The translations under genes were made by a program, and so were the position numbers. Positions 48,363 to 57,816 of a stretch of 64,000 bases of DNA are shown piece by piece. Origin of the DNA: Demequina litoralis. Its GTDB lineage: Bacteria; Actinomycetota; Actinomycetes; Actinomycetales; Demequinaceae. The notes under the pieces were generated by a model. The model was not told where the DNA came from. It ran no database searches and was given only the letters and a program-made list of their open reading frames with translations. The stretch lies in contig NZ_JAUHPW010000009.1 in the NCBI RefSeq assembly GCF_030418455.1, positions 62,001 through 126,000 of the forward strand, read 5' to 3'. Position 1 is the stretch's first letter; every line of letters starts with the position of its first letter.

Positions 48363-49603
48363 ACGGTGAACCTCCTGACGGCGACGATATCGCCCGCCTC
48401 GACGGTGTCGGCCTCGGCGCGGACGCGGGCGAGCCCGTCGGCCGCGGCGAGGCGGGCGGCGAGGTGGGAACCAGAGCCGCCCGATGTGGCGGGACGCACA
48501 CCCGCGCTGCCGCTGCTCCCGCCGACGCCCTGCCGGCCGTCCTCACCGCTGGCCGCCCCCTCGATGACCACCGGCATCACCTGCTCGCGCCCCGGCGGGC
48601 AGCGCCATGGCTCCAGGGCGCGCATCGGCTCCCACTCCGGCTCGGGGATGCCGCGCATCGCGCGCACCGCGGGCCCCACGAACAGCTCGACGCACACCGC
48701 GACCGCCACCGGGTTGCCCGGCAGGCACACCACCGGCGTCCCCGCGACGACCCCGAGACCCTGAGGCTTGCCCGGCTGGATCGCGACCCGCAGGAACTCG
48801 ACACCCGCACCCGCGAGCCCCTCCTTCACCGGGTCGTGGTCGCCCACGCTGGCGCCGCCCGTGGTGACGACGAGATCCGCATCCGCGGCCTCGACCGCGG
48901 CACGCACGTCCTCGCCCCGGTCGCCGACGGTGCCGAGATCCACGGGCACGGCGCCGAGGCTGCGCAGCGCCGCCTCGAGATACGTCGCGTTCGACTCCCA
49001 GATCCGCCCGGGGGCGAGCGGCGTGCCGGGACGCACGAGCTCGTCGCCGGTCGCCAGGTAGGCCACCCGGGGTGCCGGCATCACGACGAGCTCGCCGCTA
49101 CCCGCCGCCGCGGCCGCCGCGAGGTGGCGCGGGCGCAGCCGCACCCCGGCGGGAACCACGAGGTCACCCGCGCGCGCGTCCTCCGCACGGCGACGGATGT
49201 GGCGGCCGAGGGGCGTGGGCGCGTCGACGAGGACCGCGCCCGCCGCGGCGGCCACCAGCTCCTGCGGCACCACCGCATCGGCCCCGGCCGGCACGGGCGC
49301 GCCCGTCATGATGCGCACCGTCTCCCCCGCCCCGAGCACCCCGTCCCACGGGTGCCCCGCGGCGGACTCCCCCACCAGCGCGAGCCGGACGGGTGCACCC
49401 TCGCTCGCCTCCGCGACGTCGGCGGCCCGCACCGCGTAGCCGTCCATGGCCGAGTTGTCGAAGGGCGGCAGATCGCCGGCGGCCCGCACGTCGACCGCGA
49501 GGACGGCATCCAGCGCGTCCGCGAGCGCGACGCGACGGGGCACGGGCGGCCCGACGAGCGCGAGGACCTGCGCGAGGTGCTCGGCCGCGCTACGCACGGG
49601 CAC
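48359..49603 (-). CDS. moeA: Molybdopterin molybdenumtransferase
   Basis: 414 residues. MoeA domains in order: N-terminal with DLPPFDNSAMDGYAVRA; domain II; the MoCF domain with VVTTGGASVGDHDPVKEGL; the C-terminal beta domain. Domain order and motifs are normal. A Gly/Ser-rich insertion (about 355-385) lies between the last two domains. It inserts molybdate into adenylylated molybdopterin. GTG 49603 is the likely start and overlaps the preceding MoeB-like gene by 14 bases. Confidence 0.93.
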   Translation of the reverse strand: MPVRSAAEHLAQVLALVGPPVPRRVALADALDAVLAVDVRAAGDLPPFDNSAMDGYAVRAADVAEASEGAPVRLALVGESAAGHPWDGVLGAGETVRIMTGAPVPAGADAVVPQELVAAAAGAVLVDAPTPLGRHIRRRAEDARAGDLVVPAGVRLRPRHLAAAAAAGSGELVVMPAPRVAYLATGDELVRPGTPLAPGRIWESNATYLEAALRSLGAVPVDLGTVGDRGEDVRAAVEAADADLVVTTGGASVGDHDPVKEGLAGAGVEFLRVAIQPGKPQGLGVVAGTPVVCLPGNPVAVAVCVELFVGPAVRAMRGIPEPEWEPMRALEPWRCPPGREQVMPVVIEGAASGEDGRQGVGGSSGSAGVRPATSGGSGSHLAARLAAADGLARVRAEADTVEAGDIVAVRRFTV

Positions 49604-50306
49604 CCCCGGCCACGGGCAGGCTGCGCCACTCGCCGTCGCGCGCGTCCAGCACCTGCAACGTCCCCGCGAGGCCCCGTCCCGTGCCGGTGAGCAGCACGAC
49701 CGCCTGCGACGCCATCGCGGCGCCCACCTGCCCGCACAGCGGCCCGAGGACCCCGCCGGCGTCGCACACGCCGAAATCGGGCGCCGGCTCCTCGGGGAAC
49801 ACGTCGCGCAGGGTCCTCCCGGAATCGAAGACGGTCACCTGGCCGAACCACCCCTGGACCGCGCCCCACACGAGGGGGACGGCGAGCGCCGCGCACGCGT
49901 CGGCCACGGCGAGCCGCGACGGCCACGTGTCGGTGCAGTCGAGCACCAGGTCGTGGCCCGCGAGCACCTCGGCCGCATCGGCGCCGAGCCGGGCGTCGAG
50001 GGTGGTCACCCGGACGTCGGGGGCGAGGGCGGCGAGGGACGATGCGGCGGCCTCCACCTTCGCGCGGCCCACGTCGGCGGGCCCGAACAGCACCTGGCGG
50101 TGCAGGTTGGTCACGGACACCCGGTCCGAGTCGATCAGCGTGAGCGCGCCCACGCCGGCCGCGGCGAGGTACAGGGCCGCGGGGCAGCCCAGCCCGCCGA
50201 CGCCGACGATCGCCACGCGCGCCGCGCCCAGCGCGGCCTGCCCCTCGCCACCGAATCCGGGAAGCGCCCGCTGCCGGACGTACGCGTCAGCTGCCACCCG
50301 CGTCAC
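49590..50306 (-). CDS. MoeB/ThiF-family E1-like adenylyltransferase
   Basis: About 238 residues. It has an ATP-binding VGVGGLGCPAALYLA, the Asp in LIDSDRVSVTNLHRQVLF, and the CTDTWPSRLAVADAC block with the usual helix. The GGVLGPLCGQVG strand is preceded by a single Cys, so the zinc CxxC pair of classical MoeB is not complete. Its position in the cofactor operon suggests it activates MoaD, though a ThiS-type role cannot be excluded. GTG 50306 and GTG 50297 are both possible; the former overlaps the chelatase gene by 20 bases. Confidence 0.82.
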   Translation of the reverse strand: MTRVAADAYVRQRALPGFGGEGQAALGAARVAIVGVGGLGCPAALYLAAAGVGALTLIDSDRVSVTNLHRQVLFGPADVGRAKVEAAASSLAALAPDVRVTTLDARLGADAAEVLAGHDLVLDCTDTWPSRLAVADACAALAVPLVWGAVQGWFGQVTVFDSGRTLRDVFPEEPAPDFGVCDAGGVLGPLCGQVGAAMASQAVVLLTGTGRGLAGTLQVLDARDGEWRSLPVAGGARA

Positions 50307-50973
50307 GGTACCTGTCCAGCACGATCTCCACGAGCCTCGGGTGAGGCGCGAGCGGCGCCGTGACGTAGTCCGCCCCCGCCTCCCCCAGCCGCTTCTGGAA
50401 GAAGCCGGGTGCCAGCAGGAACGATGCGACGGCGACCTCGCCGTCCTCGCCGTTGGCGCGGGCGTCCGCGACCGCATCGGCCACCGTGGGGTGGATGCCG
50501 GCGGCGTAGCCGATGCGGACCGGGCCGCTCCACCGCGCGCGCAGCATCTCGGCCGCCGCCTCGGTGTCCGCCGTGCTGCGCGGGTCGGACGAGCCGGCCG
50601 CGGCGAGGATGAGCGTGGTGGTCTCCGGGATGTGCGCCTCGTGGATGCGGTCCATGACGATGTCGACGAGCCGCGGGTCGGGCCCGAGCGCGGAGGCCGC
50701 CGCGACGTCCTCCCGCCCCTTCACCGCCTCCGCGATGTCGTGGTAGACGTGATAGCCGCCCGCGAGCAGCAGCGGCACTACCACCGCCGAGGTGCCGTCG
50801 CACGGCTCGACGTCCGCGACGACCTCCTTGCAGTACGGGCCGTGGACGTCGACGTAGGCGTCGCGCACGTCGTGCTGCGGCAGCGCGCCGCGGATGTCCT
50901 CGACGACCTTGAGGATGGTCGCCTGACCGTCCTCGTCGCGCGTGCCGTGCGCGCATGCGATCAGCGTGCTCAT
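50287..50973 (-). CDS. Sirohydrochlorin chelatase (CbiX/SirB-like)
   Basis: 228 residues with two CbiX halves. The first begins [19 protein letters not shown], with His10 as the metal ligand; the second contains LILAAAGSSDP. It would insert ferrous iron into sirohydrochlorin for siroheme, the cofactor of NirB. The start overlaps the HemD-type gene stop as ATGA. Together with the siroheme synthase it completes the cofactor branch inside the nitrite reductase run. Confidence 0.88.
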   Translation of the reverse strand: MSTLIACAHGTRDEDGQATILKVVEDIRGALPQHDVRDAYVDVHGPYCKEVVADVEPCDGTSAVVVPLLLAGGYHVYHDIAEAVKGREDVAAASALGPDPRLVDIVMDRIHEAHIPETTTLILAAAGSSDPRSTADTEAAAEMLRARWSGPVRIGYAAGIHPTVADAVADARANGEDGEVAVASFLLAPGFFQKRLGEAGADYVTAPLAPHPRLVEIVLDRYRDAGGS

Positions 50974-52085
50974 GCTGCGCTCACCGCCAGCGCGTAGCCC
51001 CTCTTCACCACAGTTCTCACCAGCATCGGTGCCCCCGAGTTCTCCCTCAGCCTGTTGATCGCCGCCTCGACCGCGTGGGCGCCCGCCTGGGCGCCCGGCA
51101 GCACGCCCGCGAGCTGCTCACGGGTGAGGACGTTCCCCTTCGCGTGCGCGAGCGCACGCAGGATCTCGAGCCCGGTCGGCGTGAGCGGCAGCACGCGCCC
51201 GTCCAGCACCGCGGAGGTCGCGCGCATCACGAGCGGGCCGTCCGGGGTCGGGATCCCGACCGCCGACTCGGTGAAGTCCTGGACCAGCAGCCGCACCAGG
51301 GCGCCGAGGCGCCACCGGTCCGGGAAGCGCACCACGAGGCCGGCCTCGTGCAGCGGCGCCGCGGTCACCGGGCCCACCGCTGCGATCACGAGGTCGCCCG
51401 AGGCGGCGCGCGCGGCGGCGCCCTCGAGAACGCCGCGTTCCCGCGCGGTCGCGAGCCACGACTCCGCACCCGGCGCCGACGTGAAGATCACCGCGTCGAC
51501 GCCTCCGCTCGCGGCCTGGTCGATCCATTCGTCGTGGAGGTCGGGCTGGAGGGGCCTGCCCCAGCCGTACACGAGGAGGCTCTGCACCTCCGCGCCCGCG
51601 GCCTCGAAGGCCTCGTCCAGCCCGTCGGACCCGTTGCCGTGGTGCTGCACCGCGACGCGGAGCCCGTCGACGCCCTCGGCGAGGAGGTAGTCGCGCAGCT
51701 CGGCCGACGTCTCCGACTCCGCGACCCAGTCCGCCTCGAGGCCCGCCTGCTGGATGGCGCCGCGCGCCTTGGGCCCGCGTGCGATGAACCGGGCGTCCTT
51801 GATCGCGTCGAGCAGGTCCTCGGCGAGGCCCGCGGCATCGGCCGCCTCGATCCAGCCGCGGAAGCCGATGCCGGTGGTCGCCACCACGATGTCCGGGGGC
51901 GACGCGATGAGGGCCCGGGTGTCCTCGATGAGGCGGGCGTCGTCGAGATGCGGGATGGTGCTGAGCGCGGGCGCGTGGCGCACCAGGGCGCCGCGGCGCT
52001 CCAGCGCGGATGCGAGCTCGCGCTTCCTGCGGTCCGCGGTGATGACCATGACACAGCCCGACAGCGGCTCCCCCACCATCGACAC
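50970..52085 (-). CDS. Uroporphyrinogen-III synthase-like protein with winged-helix DNA-binding domain (NnaR type)
   Basis: 371 residues. The N-terminal HemD-like domain (about 1-260) is followed by an OmpR-type winged helix (about 280-370, [20 protein letters not shown] to [11 protein letters not shown]). This architecture is that of actinobacterial NnaR, known in Streptomyces and mycobacteria as a regulator of nitrate/nitrite assimilation acting with GlnR. Whether it retains enzyme activity is unknown. GTG 52085 has a GGGGAGG site, and an ATG two codons later is an alternative. It lies downstream of the siroheme synthase gene in the run it probably controls. Confidence 0.87.
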   Translation of the reverse strand: MSMVGEPLSGCVMVITADRRKRELASALERRGALVRHAPALSTIPHLDDARLIEDTRALIASPPDIVVATTGIGFRGWIEAADAAGLAEDLLDAIKDARFIARGPKARGAIQQAGLEADWVAESETSAELRDYLLAEGVDGLRVAVQHHGNGSDGLDEAFEAAGAEVQSLLVYGWGRPLQPDLHDEWIDQAASGGVDAVIFTSAPGAESWLATARERGVLEGAAARAASGDLVIAAVGPVTAAPLHEAGLVVRFPDRWRLGALVRLLVQDFTESAVGIPTPDGPLVMRATSAVLDGRVLPLTPTGLEILRALAHAKGNVLTREQLAGVLPGAQAGAHAVEAAINRLRENSGAPMLVRTVVKRGYALAVSAA

Positions 52086-52098
52086 GCGGACCTCCCCG

Positions 52099-53322
52099 TC
52101 ACTCGCGTCGCGGCGTCGCCGCGACCTCGGAGGCCAGCAGATCCGGCCTCGATACGTTGCCGATGACGATAATCGCGGGAGGTTTCACCCCTGTTTCCCC
52201 TGCGATAAGAACAATGTCGTCGAGCGTGCCGTGCGTGACGCGCTCGTCCGCCGTGGTGCCGGACTCGATGATCGCGACCGGCGTCGTGCCTGGTGCGCCG
52301 CCTGCGAGGCCCGCGGCGACGATGTCCGGCAGCGCCGCGACGCCCATGAGCACGACGACTGTCGTGCCGTGCGTCATGGCGGCCACCGAGGTCGCGTCCG
52401 CACCCGCGTGGCCGGACGTGACGAGCACGGCGGTGGACAGTCCCCGCTGCGTGACGGGGATGCCCGCACGGGCGGGCACCGACAGCGCCGAGGTCACGCC
52501 CGGCACCACCTCGACCGGCACGCCGGCCTCGAGGCACGCGTGCACCTCCTCGCCGCCGCGTCCCAGCACGAACGGGTCGCCGCCCTTGAGCCGCACCACG
52601 GTGCGTCCCTGCTGCGCGTGGGACACGAGGATCCTGTTGATCTCGTCCTGCGGAACGGGATGGCGGTCGGGCGACTTGCCGACGTTGACCACCTCGACGT
52701 CGTAGGGCACGGTGACGAGCAGCTCGGTGGTGCCGAGCCGGTCGGTCACCACCACGTCCGCCTCCGCGAGCGCCTGCCGTCCGCGCACCGTGACGAGGCC
52801 CGGGTCGCCGGGACCCGAGCCGACGAGGATGACGCGGCCGTGACCCGACCGGCGGCGGCGCAGGTCGACCGCGCCGGCGTCGATGTGCGCCGCGACGGCG
52901 TCGCGCACCGCCCGGATCCGCGCGGGGTCCGGACGGTCGGTCGAGATCACACCGACCGCGAGGTCGCCGTGGCGCGACAGCGCCGCCTGCCGCGCGGTGC
53001 CGTTCGTCGCGTCCGAGGCGTCGATGCAGAACACGCGTCGCGCCTCGGCCCACGCGGCCACCGCATCGTTCACCGCCGCATCGTCCGTCGCTGCGAGCAC
53101 GAACCAGGCGCCGTCCAGGTCGGCCTCCTCGACGGTTCGCGCGCGCCACTCGAGGTCGCCGTGCTGGGCGAGCCGCCGCACGTCGTCGCTCGCCTCGGGC
53201 GACACGACGTGCACGTCGGCGCCCTCCGCGAGGAAGCGCTTGATGCGCCGCGAGGCCACATGGCCGGCACCCGCGACGAGCACGCGCCGATCCTTGAGGT
53301 CGAGTCCGAAGAGAGCTGTCAC
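52099..53322 (-). CDS. cysG: Siroheme synthase (CysG-like)
   Basis: 407 residues. The N-terminal dehydrogenase/ferrochelatase-like half (about 1-150) has [18 protein letters not shown]. The C-terminal SUMT methyltransferase (about 163-400) has [19 protein letters not shown] and [17 protein letters not shown]. It makes precorrin-2 and sirohydrochlorin from uroporphyrinogen III. GTG 53322 overlaps the nirD stop as GTGA, so siroheme supply is coupled to its apoenzyme. The next gene begins after a 13-base gap. Confidence 0.93.
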   Translation of the reverse strand: MTALFGLDLKDRRVLVAGAGHVASRRIKRFLAEGADVHVVSPEASDDVRRLAQHGDLEWRARTVEEADLDGAWFVLAATDDAAVNDAVAAWAEARRVFCIDASDATNGTARQAALSRHGDLAVGVISTDRPDPARIRAVRDAVAAHIDAGAVDLRRRRSGHGRVILVGSGPGDPGLVTVRGRQALAEADVVVTDRLGTTELLVTVPYDVEVVNVGKSPDRHPVPQDEINRILVSHAQQGRTVVRLKGGDPFVLGRGGEEVHACLEAGVPVEVVPGVTSALSVPARAGIPVTQRGLSTAVLVTSGHAGADATSVAAMTHGTTVVVLMGVAALPDIVAAGLAGGAPGTTPVAIIESGTTADERVTHGTLDDIVLIAGETGVKPPAIIVIGNVSRPDLLASEVAATPRRE

Positions 53323-53702
53323 GCACCACCCGCCAGGTCGATGAACACGTCGCCATTGTCGAGGTGAACACGGTGAACGACCAAGTTCGCCGCGTGTCCC
53401 GGCTTGGGCTCCTTGTCCATCGTGACCAGGCAGGCCCCGTCGAGCAGCGAGAACACCTGCTTGTAGATGGGCGACGCGATGGTGGGCACGTCGCCCTTCG
53501 AGCCCGTGATCCCGCGCGAGATCACCGACGCGCCGGAGAACGGGTCGAGGTTCTGGACGCAGTGCACCGAGCCGTCGGCGAGCAGGAAGATCGCGACCTG
53601 CTCGCCGCCCACGAGCGCGGCGACGCCGAGCTCCGGCGTGAGGTCCGCGAGCGCGCAGACGCGGGTCGCGGTGGACGATGCGGTGGCGGGGACGGCGGTC
53701 AT
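53319..53702 (-). CDS. nirD: Nitrite reductase small subunit
   Basis: 127 residues. A Rieske-like fold without the iron-sulfur ligands, as expected for NirD: HCVQNLDPFSGASVISRGI followed by PIYKQVFSLLDGACL. It pairs with NirB in NAD(P)H-dependent reduction of nitrite to ammonium. The ATG overlaps the nirB stop as ATGA. A copy of the ten-base word lies near its start (53673). Confidence 0.93.
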   Translation of the reverse strand: MTAVPATASSTATRVCALADLTPELGVAALVGGEQVAIFLLADGSVHCVQNLDPFSGASVISRGITGSKGDVPTIASPIYKQVFSLLDGACLVTMDKEPKPGHAANLVVHRVHLDNGDVFIDLAGGA

Positions 53703-56272
53703 GACCGGACCTCCAGGGTGGTGGGGGCGATGAGCACGGGCGCGTTCTCGCGCTCGGCGGGGGTGGCCGGGCGGCGCTGGCCTCGCTGCTCGACGTACGC
53801 GAGCGAGGGGTCGGGCTGCTCGGGGGCGTTGACGAACGACGCGAACTGGCGCAGGCGCACCGGGTCGTCGAGCACGGCCTTCCACTCGTCCTCGTAGGAG
53901 TCGATGTGACGAGCCATGTGCGCGTCGAGCTCCTCCCCGAGGCCGAGGGAGTCCTCGACCACGATCTCGCGGATGCGGTCGAGGCCGCCCTCGTGCTCCT
54001 GCTGCCACGGGGCCGTGCGCTGCAGGCGGTCGGCGGTGCGGATGTAGTACATGAGGTAGCGGTCGATCACACGGAAGACGTCGTCGTCGGACACGTCCTC
54101 CACGAGCAGCTGCGCGTGGACCGGCGTGAAGCCGCCGTTGCCGCCCACGTAGACGTTCCAGCCCTTGTCCGTCGCGATCACGCCGACGTCCTTGCCGCGG
54201 GCCTCGGCGCACTCGCGGGCGCAGCCCGAGACGCCCAGCTTGAGCTTGTGCGGGCTTCGCAGGCCGCGGTAGCGGAGCTCGAGCGCGATCGCCATGCCGA
54301 CGGAGTCCTGGACGCCGTAGCGGCACCAGGTCGAGCCGACGCAGGACTTCACGGTGCGCAGCGACTTGCCGTACGCGTGGCCGGACTCCATGCCCGCGTC
54401 CACGAGCCGCTTCCAGATCTGGGGCAGCTGCTCGAGCCGCGCGCCGAACATGTCGATGCGCTGGCCGCCGGTGATCTTCGTGTAGAGCCCGTAGTCCTGC
54501 GCGATCTGGCCGATGAGGATGAGGTGCTCGGGCAGGATCTCCCCGCCCGGCACGCGCGGCACCACCGAGTAGGTGCCGTCCTTCTGCATGTTGGCCATGA
54601 CGCGGTCGTTGGTGTCCTGCAGCGCCGCGCGGTCGCCGCCGAGGACGTGCGCGTTGTACAGCGACGCGAGGATCGAGCCGACGGTGGGCTTGCAGATGTC
54701 GCAGCCGCGTCCGGTGCCGAAGCGCTCGATGACCTCGGAGAACGTGGTGGCCTCTGCCACCTTGATCGCGTTGAAGAGCTGGGCGCGGGACATCGCGAAG
54801 TGCTCGCACAGCGCGTTCGAGACCTCGATGCCGGCCTTCTCGAGCTCGGTCCCCATGATCTTCTTGACCAGCGGGAGGCACGAGCCGCACGACGTGCCGG
54901 CCTTGGTGCAGGCCTTCACCGCGCCCAGGTCGTGGCAGTCGTGGTCGGTCACCGCCTCGCGGATCGACCCGGCCGACACGTTGTTGCACGAGCACACGCC
55001 CGCATCGTCCGGCAGCTCGATCTCGCCCTTCTCGACGGACCCCTCGGGGAGGATCCATGCGGCCGGGTCGCCGGGCAGCTCCGCGCCCACCATGGGCCGC
55101 AGCGACGCGTACGCCGAGGCGTCGCCCACGAGCACGCCGCCGAGCAGGGTCTTCGCGTCGTCCGTGAGCACCAGCTTCTTGTAGACGCCGTTGACGGGGT
55201 CCGCGTAGACCATCTCGAGCGCGCCCGGGGTGGTGGCGAACGCGTCGCCGAAGGACGCGACGTCGACGCCGAGGAGCTTGAGCTTGGTCGCCATGTCGGC
55301 GCCCGGGAACGTGCTCGCGCCGCCCAGCAGGCGGTCGACGGCGATCTCCGCCATCGTGTTGCCGGGCGCGATGAGGCCGAGGCATGCGCCCTGGATGCAC
55401 GCGACCTCGCCGATCGCGCTCACCGCGGGGTCGGCGGTGAGGCACGTGTCGTCCACCACCACGCCGCCGCGGGCGCCGAGCTCGAGCCCGGCGATCGCGC
55501 CCAGCTCGTCGCGCGGCCGCACGCCGGTCGCGAAGACCACCACGTCGACCAGCTGCTCGCCGCCGTCGGCGAAGAGGAGGCTGCCCACGTAACCGTCCTT
55601 GCCGGCGCGGATCTCCTGGGTCGCGGTGCTGCAGCGCACCGTGACGCCCATGCGCTCGATGAGCCGCTTGAGCGCCTCGCCGCCGCCCTCGTCGACCTGG
55701 AGGTTCATCAGGCGGTCCGCGAACTGGATCACCGTGCTGCGCGCCCCGAGGCTCTGCAGCGCGCCCGCCGCCTCGAGGCCGAGGAGGCCGCCGCCGATCA
55801 CCGCGCCGCGGACGGGCCGGCCGAGCTCGGCGCGCCGCTCCTCGACCCAGCCGCGCAGCGCCGCGACGTCGTCGACGGTGCGGTACATGAACACGCCGGG
55901 GAGGTCCGCGCCCGGCGTGGGCGGCGCCCAGGCGTACGAGCCCGTCGCGAGCACGAGGTGGTCGTACGCGACCTCGCGGCCTCCCTCGACGGTGACGATG
56001 CGCCGGTCGCGGTCGACCGCGGTGGCGCGGGCGTCGCGGTGCAGGGCGACGAGGGGGTCCTGCCACAGCGCGGGGTCGCCCAGCTGCAGGTCCTCGGGGG
56101 TCCTGCCCTGGAAGTAGCTGGTGAGCGCGACCCGGTCGTAGGGCGCACGAGGCTCCTCCGCGAGCACCTCGACGCTGAAGCGCCCCTCGGTGTCGCGTGC
56201 CCGCATGGCCTCGGTGAACCGGTGGGCGACCATGCCGCCGCCCACGACGACGATGTGCTCGGTGGTCATCAT
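53699..56272 (-). CDS. nirB: Nitrite reductase large subunit
   Basis: 857 residues. It has FAD- and NAD-binding domains (about 1-320, with IVVVGGGMVAHRF and GAVIGGGLLGLEAAGAL). A BFD-like [2Fe-2S] domain follows (about 420-475), then the ferredoxin-like and siroheme/4Fe-4S domains with CVGSTWCRYG and VSGCARECAEA. It reduces nitrite to ammonium in the cytosol. ATG 56272 overlaps the upstream reductase stop as ATGA; the longer frame runs into that gene and was rejected. It contains one copy of the ten-base word (55001). Confidence 0.96.
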   Translation of the reverse strand: MMTTEHIVVVGGGMVAHRFTEAMRARDTEGRFSVEVLAEEPRAPYDRVALTSYFQGRTPEDLQLGDPALWQDPLVALHRDARATAVDRDRRIVTVEGGREVAYDHLVLATGSYAWAPPTPGADLPGVFMYRTVDDVAALRGWVEERRAELGRPVRGAVIGGGLLGLEAAGALQSLGARSTVIQFADRLMNLQVDEGGGEALKRLIERMGVTVRCSTATQEIRAGKDGYVGSLLFADGGEQLVDVVVFATGVRPRDELGAIAGLELGARGGVVVDDTCLTADPAVSAIGEVACIQGACLGLIAPGNTMAEIAVDRLLGGASTFPGADMATKLKLLGVDVASFGDAFATTPGALEMVYADPVNGVYKKLVLTDDAKTLLGGVLVGDASAYASLRPMVGAELPGDPAAWILPEGSVEKGEIELPDDAGVCSCNNVSAGSIREAVTDHDCHDLGAVKACTKAGTSCGSCLPLVKKIMGTELEKAGIEVSNALCEHFAMSRAQLFNAIKVAEATTFSEVIERFGTGRGCDICKPTVGSILASLYNAHVLGGDRAALQDTNDRVMANMQKDGTYSVVPRVPGGEILPEHLILIGQIAQDYGLYTKITGGQRIDMFGARLEQLPQIWKRLVDAGMESGHAYGKSLRTVKSCVGSTWCRYGVQDSVGMAIALELRYRGLRSPHKLKLGVSGCARECAEARGKDVGVIATDKGWNVYVGGNGGFTPVHAQLLVEDVSDDDVFRVIDRYLMYYIRTADRLQRTAPWQQEHEGGLDRIREIVVEDSLGLGEELDAHMARHIDSYEDEWKAVLDDPVRLRQFASFVNAPEQPDPSLAYVEQRGQRRPATPAERENAPVLIAPTTLEVRS

Positions 56273-57816
56273 GCCTCCCGCGTCCCCGCCAGGGCGGGGC
56301 GGTTGTCGGTGGCCCCCGCGAGCGCGGGGACCTTGCTGTCGCCCGCGGCGGACGCGGGAGCCTTCGTGGTGCCGCCCGCGGCGGTCGCGAGCATCTCCTT
56401 CACCAGCGACCTGCAGTCGCCGCATCCCGTGCACGCGCGGGTGGCGCGCGAGACGTCCTCGACGGAGTCGCAGCCGTCCGCGATGGCGTCCTTGATGCGC
56501 CCCTTCGACACGGTGTTGCACTGGCAGACCGTGTCGGCGTCCGCCATGTCGGCGGCGTTCCGGCTCGCGGGCGCCGCGCCCGGGATGGGGCGGACGATGA
56601 GGTGGGCCGGGTCCGACGGGACCGGCAGCCCGCGCGTGTAGAGCGCCTGGAGCTCGGTCGCGGTGGCCTTGTCCCCCACCACGGTCGCGCCGACGAGGAG
56701 GCCCTCGTGGACGACGACCTCGACGAAGCGGCCCACGGCCGGGTCCGAGATCCGCACGGCCCGCAGCTGGCGGTCGCCGTGCTCGAACTTGCCGCTCAGA
56801 CCCATGGTGACCACCTCGAGCCCGGACGCCTTGACCCGGACCACGTTGGTGCGGTCGGTGCCCGCCGCATCGTCCCGCGCCGCCGGCGCGGTGCCGGGCG
56901 CGCCGGCCCACGCGTCGACGAGACGCTGTGCCTGGTCCCAACCCTGCGCGACGAGGCCGGTGCCTCCCTCGGGCGGCTGGGCGCAGTCGCCGATCGCGAA
57001 GACGTGCGGGTCCTCGGGCGAGGCGAGGTCCGTCCCGACGACGATGCCGCGCTCGCACGGCAGGCCCGCGCGACGCGCGAGCGCCGTCTCCGGGATGGTG
57101 CCCGCGCACATGACGAGCAGGTCCGTGAGGACCTCGGCGCCGTTGGACAGCTCGACGGCCACGATGCGGCCGCGGCGCTCGACGACCCGCGTCACGGACG
57201 CCTGCGTGACGACCGTCGTCCCCAGCCGCCCGAGCGAGCCCTCTGCGACCTGCGAGGCGGAGGAGCCGAGCTGGCGCTCCATGAGGCGGTCGGCGTGGTG
57301 CACGAGGGTGACGGCGAGCCCGCGCGCGGCGAGCCCGGTGGCGACCTCGAGCCCGAGGACGCCGGCGCCGAGCACCACGGCGCGACGCGCCTTGGGAAGC
57401 GCCGCGAGGATGCCCCGCGCGTCCGCGAGGTCCTTGAGCACGCTCACCCCCGGCACCAGGCCGTCGGGGTTCGCGACGTGCTGGATCTGCGGGACGCGGG
57501 CGGCCGAGCCGGTGGCGAGGACGAGCCGGTCGTAGCGGTGCACCGACCCGTCGGAGGCCGTGACGAGGCGGCGACCCCGGTCGATCTCGACGGCCGCGAC
57601 GCCCTGGCGGACGTCGACGGCGTCCGTGTCGGGAGCGAGGAGCGCGATGCCGTCCGGGTCGGCCTTGCCGGCCACGACGCTCGACAGCAGCACCCGGTTG
57701 TAGGGCTCGGCGTCCTCACGGCCGAGCACCATGACGTGGGCGCCGGGCACCCGCGCGGCGGCGTCCTGCGCGAAGCGCGAGCCGACCATCCCATGGCCGA
57801 TGACGACGATCCTCAT
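56269..57816 (-). CDS. FAD/NAD(P)H reductase with BFD domain (probable electron donor to nitrate reductase, NasB-like)
   Basis: 515 residues. It is a flavoprotein with two dinucleotide motifs (VVIGHGMVGSRF; VVLGAGVLGLEVATGL) and FAIGDCAQPP near residue 275. A BFD [2Fe-2S] domain follows (VCQCNTVSKGRIKDAI ... CTGCGDCRSLVKEM). It is similar to the N-terminal part of NirB and to the NasB reductase of assimilatory nitrate reductases, so it likely passes electrons from NAD(P)H to NasC. The C-terminus is a short Pro/Ala-rich tail containing two PALAG copies. The start overlaps the nasC stop as ATGA. Confidence 0.88.
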   Translation of the reverse strand: MRIVVIGHGMVGSRFAQDAAARVPGAHVMVLGREDAEPYNRVLLSSVVAGKADPDGIALLAPDTDAVDVRQGVAAVEIDRGRRLVTASDGSVHRYDRLVLATGSAARVPQIQHVANPDGLVPGVSVLKDLADARGILAALPKARRAVVLGAGVLGLEVATGLAARGLAVTLVHHADRLMERQLGSSASQVAEGSLGRLGTTVVTQASVTRVVERRGRIVAVELSNGAEVLTDLLVMCAGTIPETALARRAGLPCERGIVVGTDLASPEDPHVFAIGDCAQPPEGGTGLVAQGWDQAQRLVDAWAGAPGTAPAARDDAAGTDRTNVVRVKASGLEVVTMGLSGKFEHGDRQLRAVRISDPAVGRFVEVVVHEGLLVGATVVGDKATATELQALYTRGLPVPSDPAHLIVRPIPGAAPASRNAADMADADTVCQCNTVSKGRIKDAIADGCDSVEDVSRATRACTGCGDCRSLVKEMLATAAGGTTKAPASAAGDSKVPALAGATDNRPALAGTREA

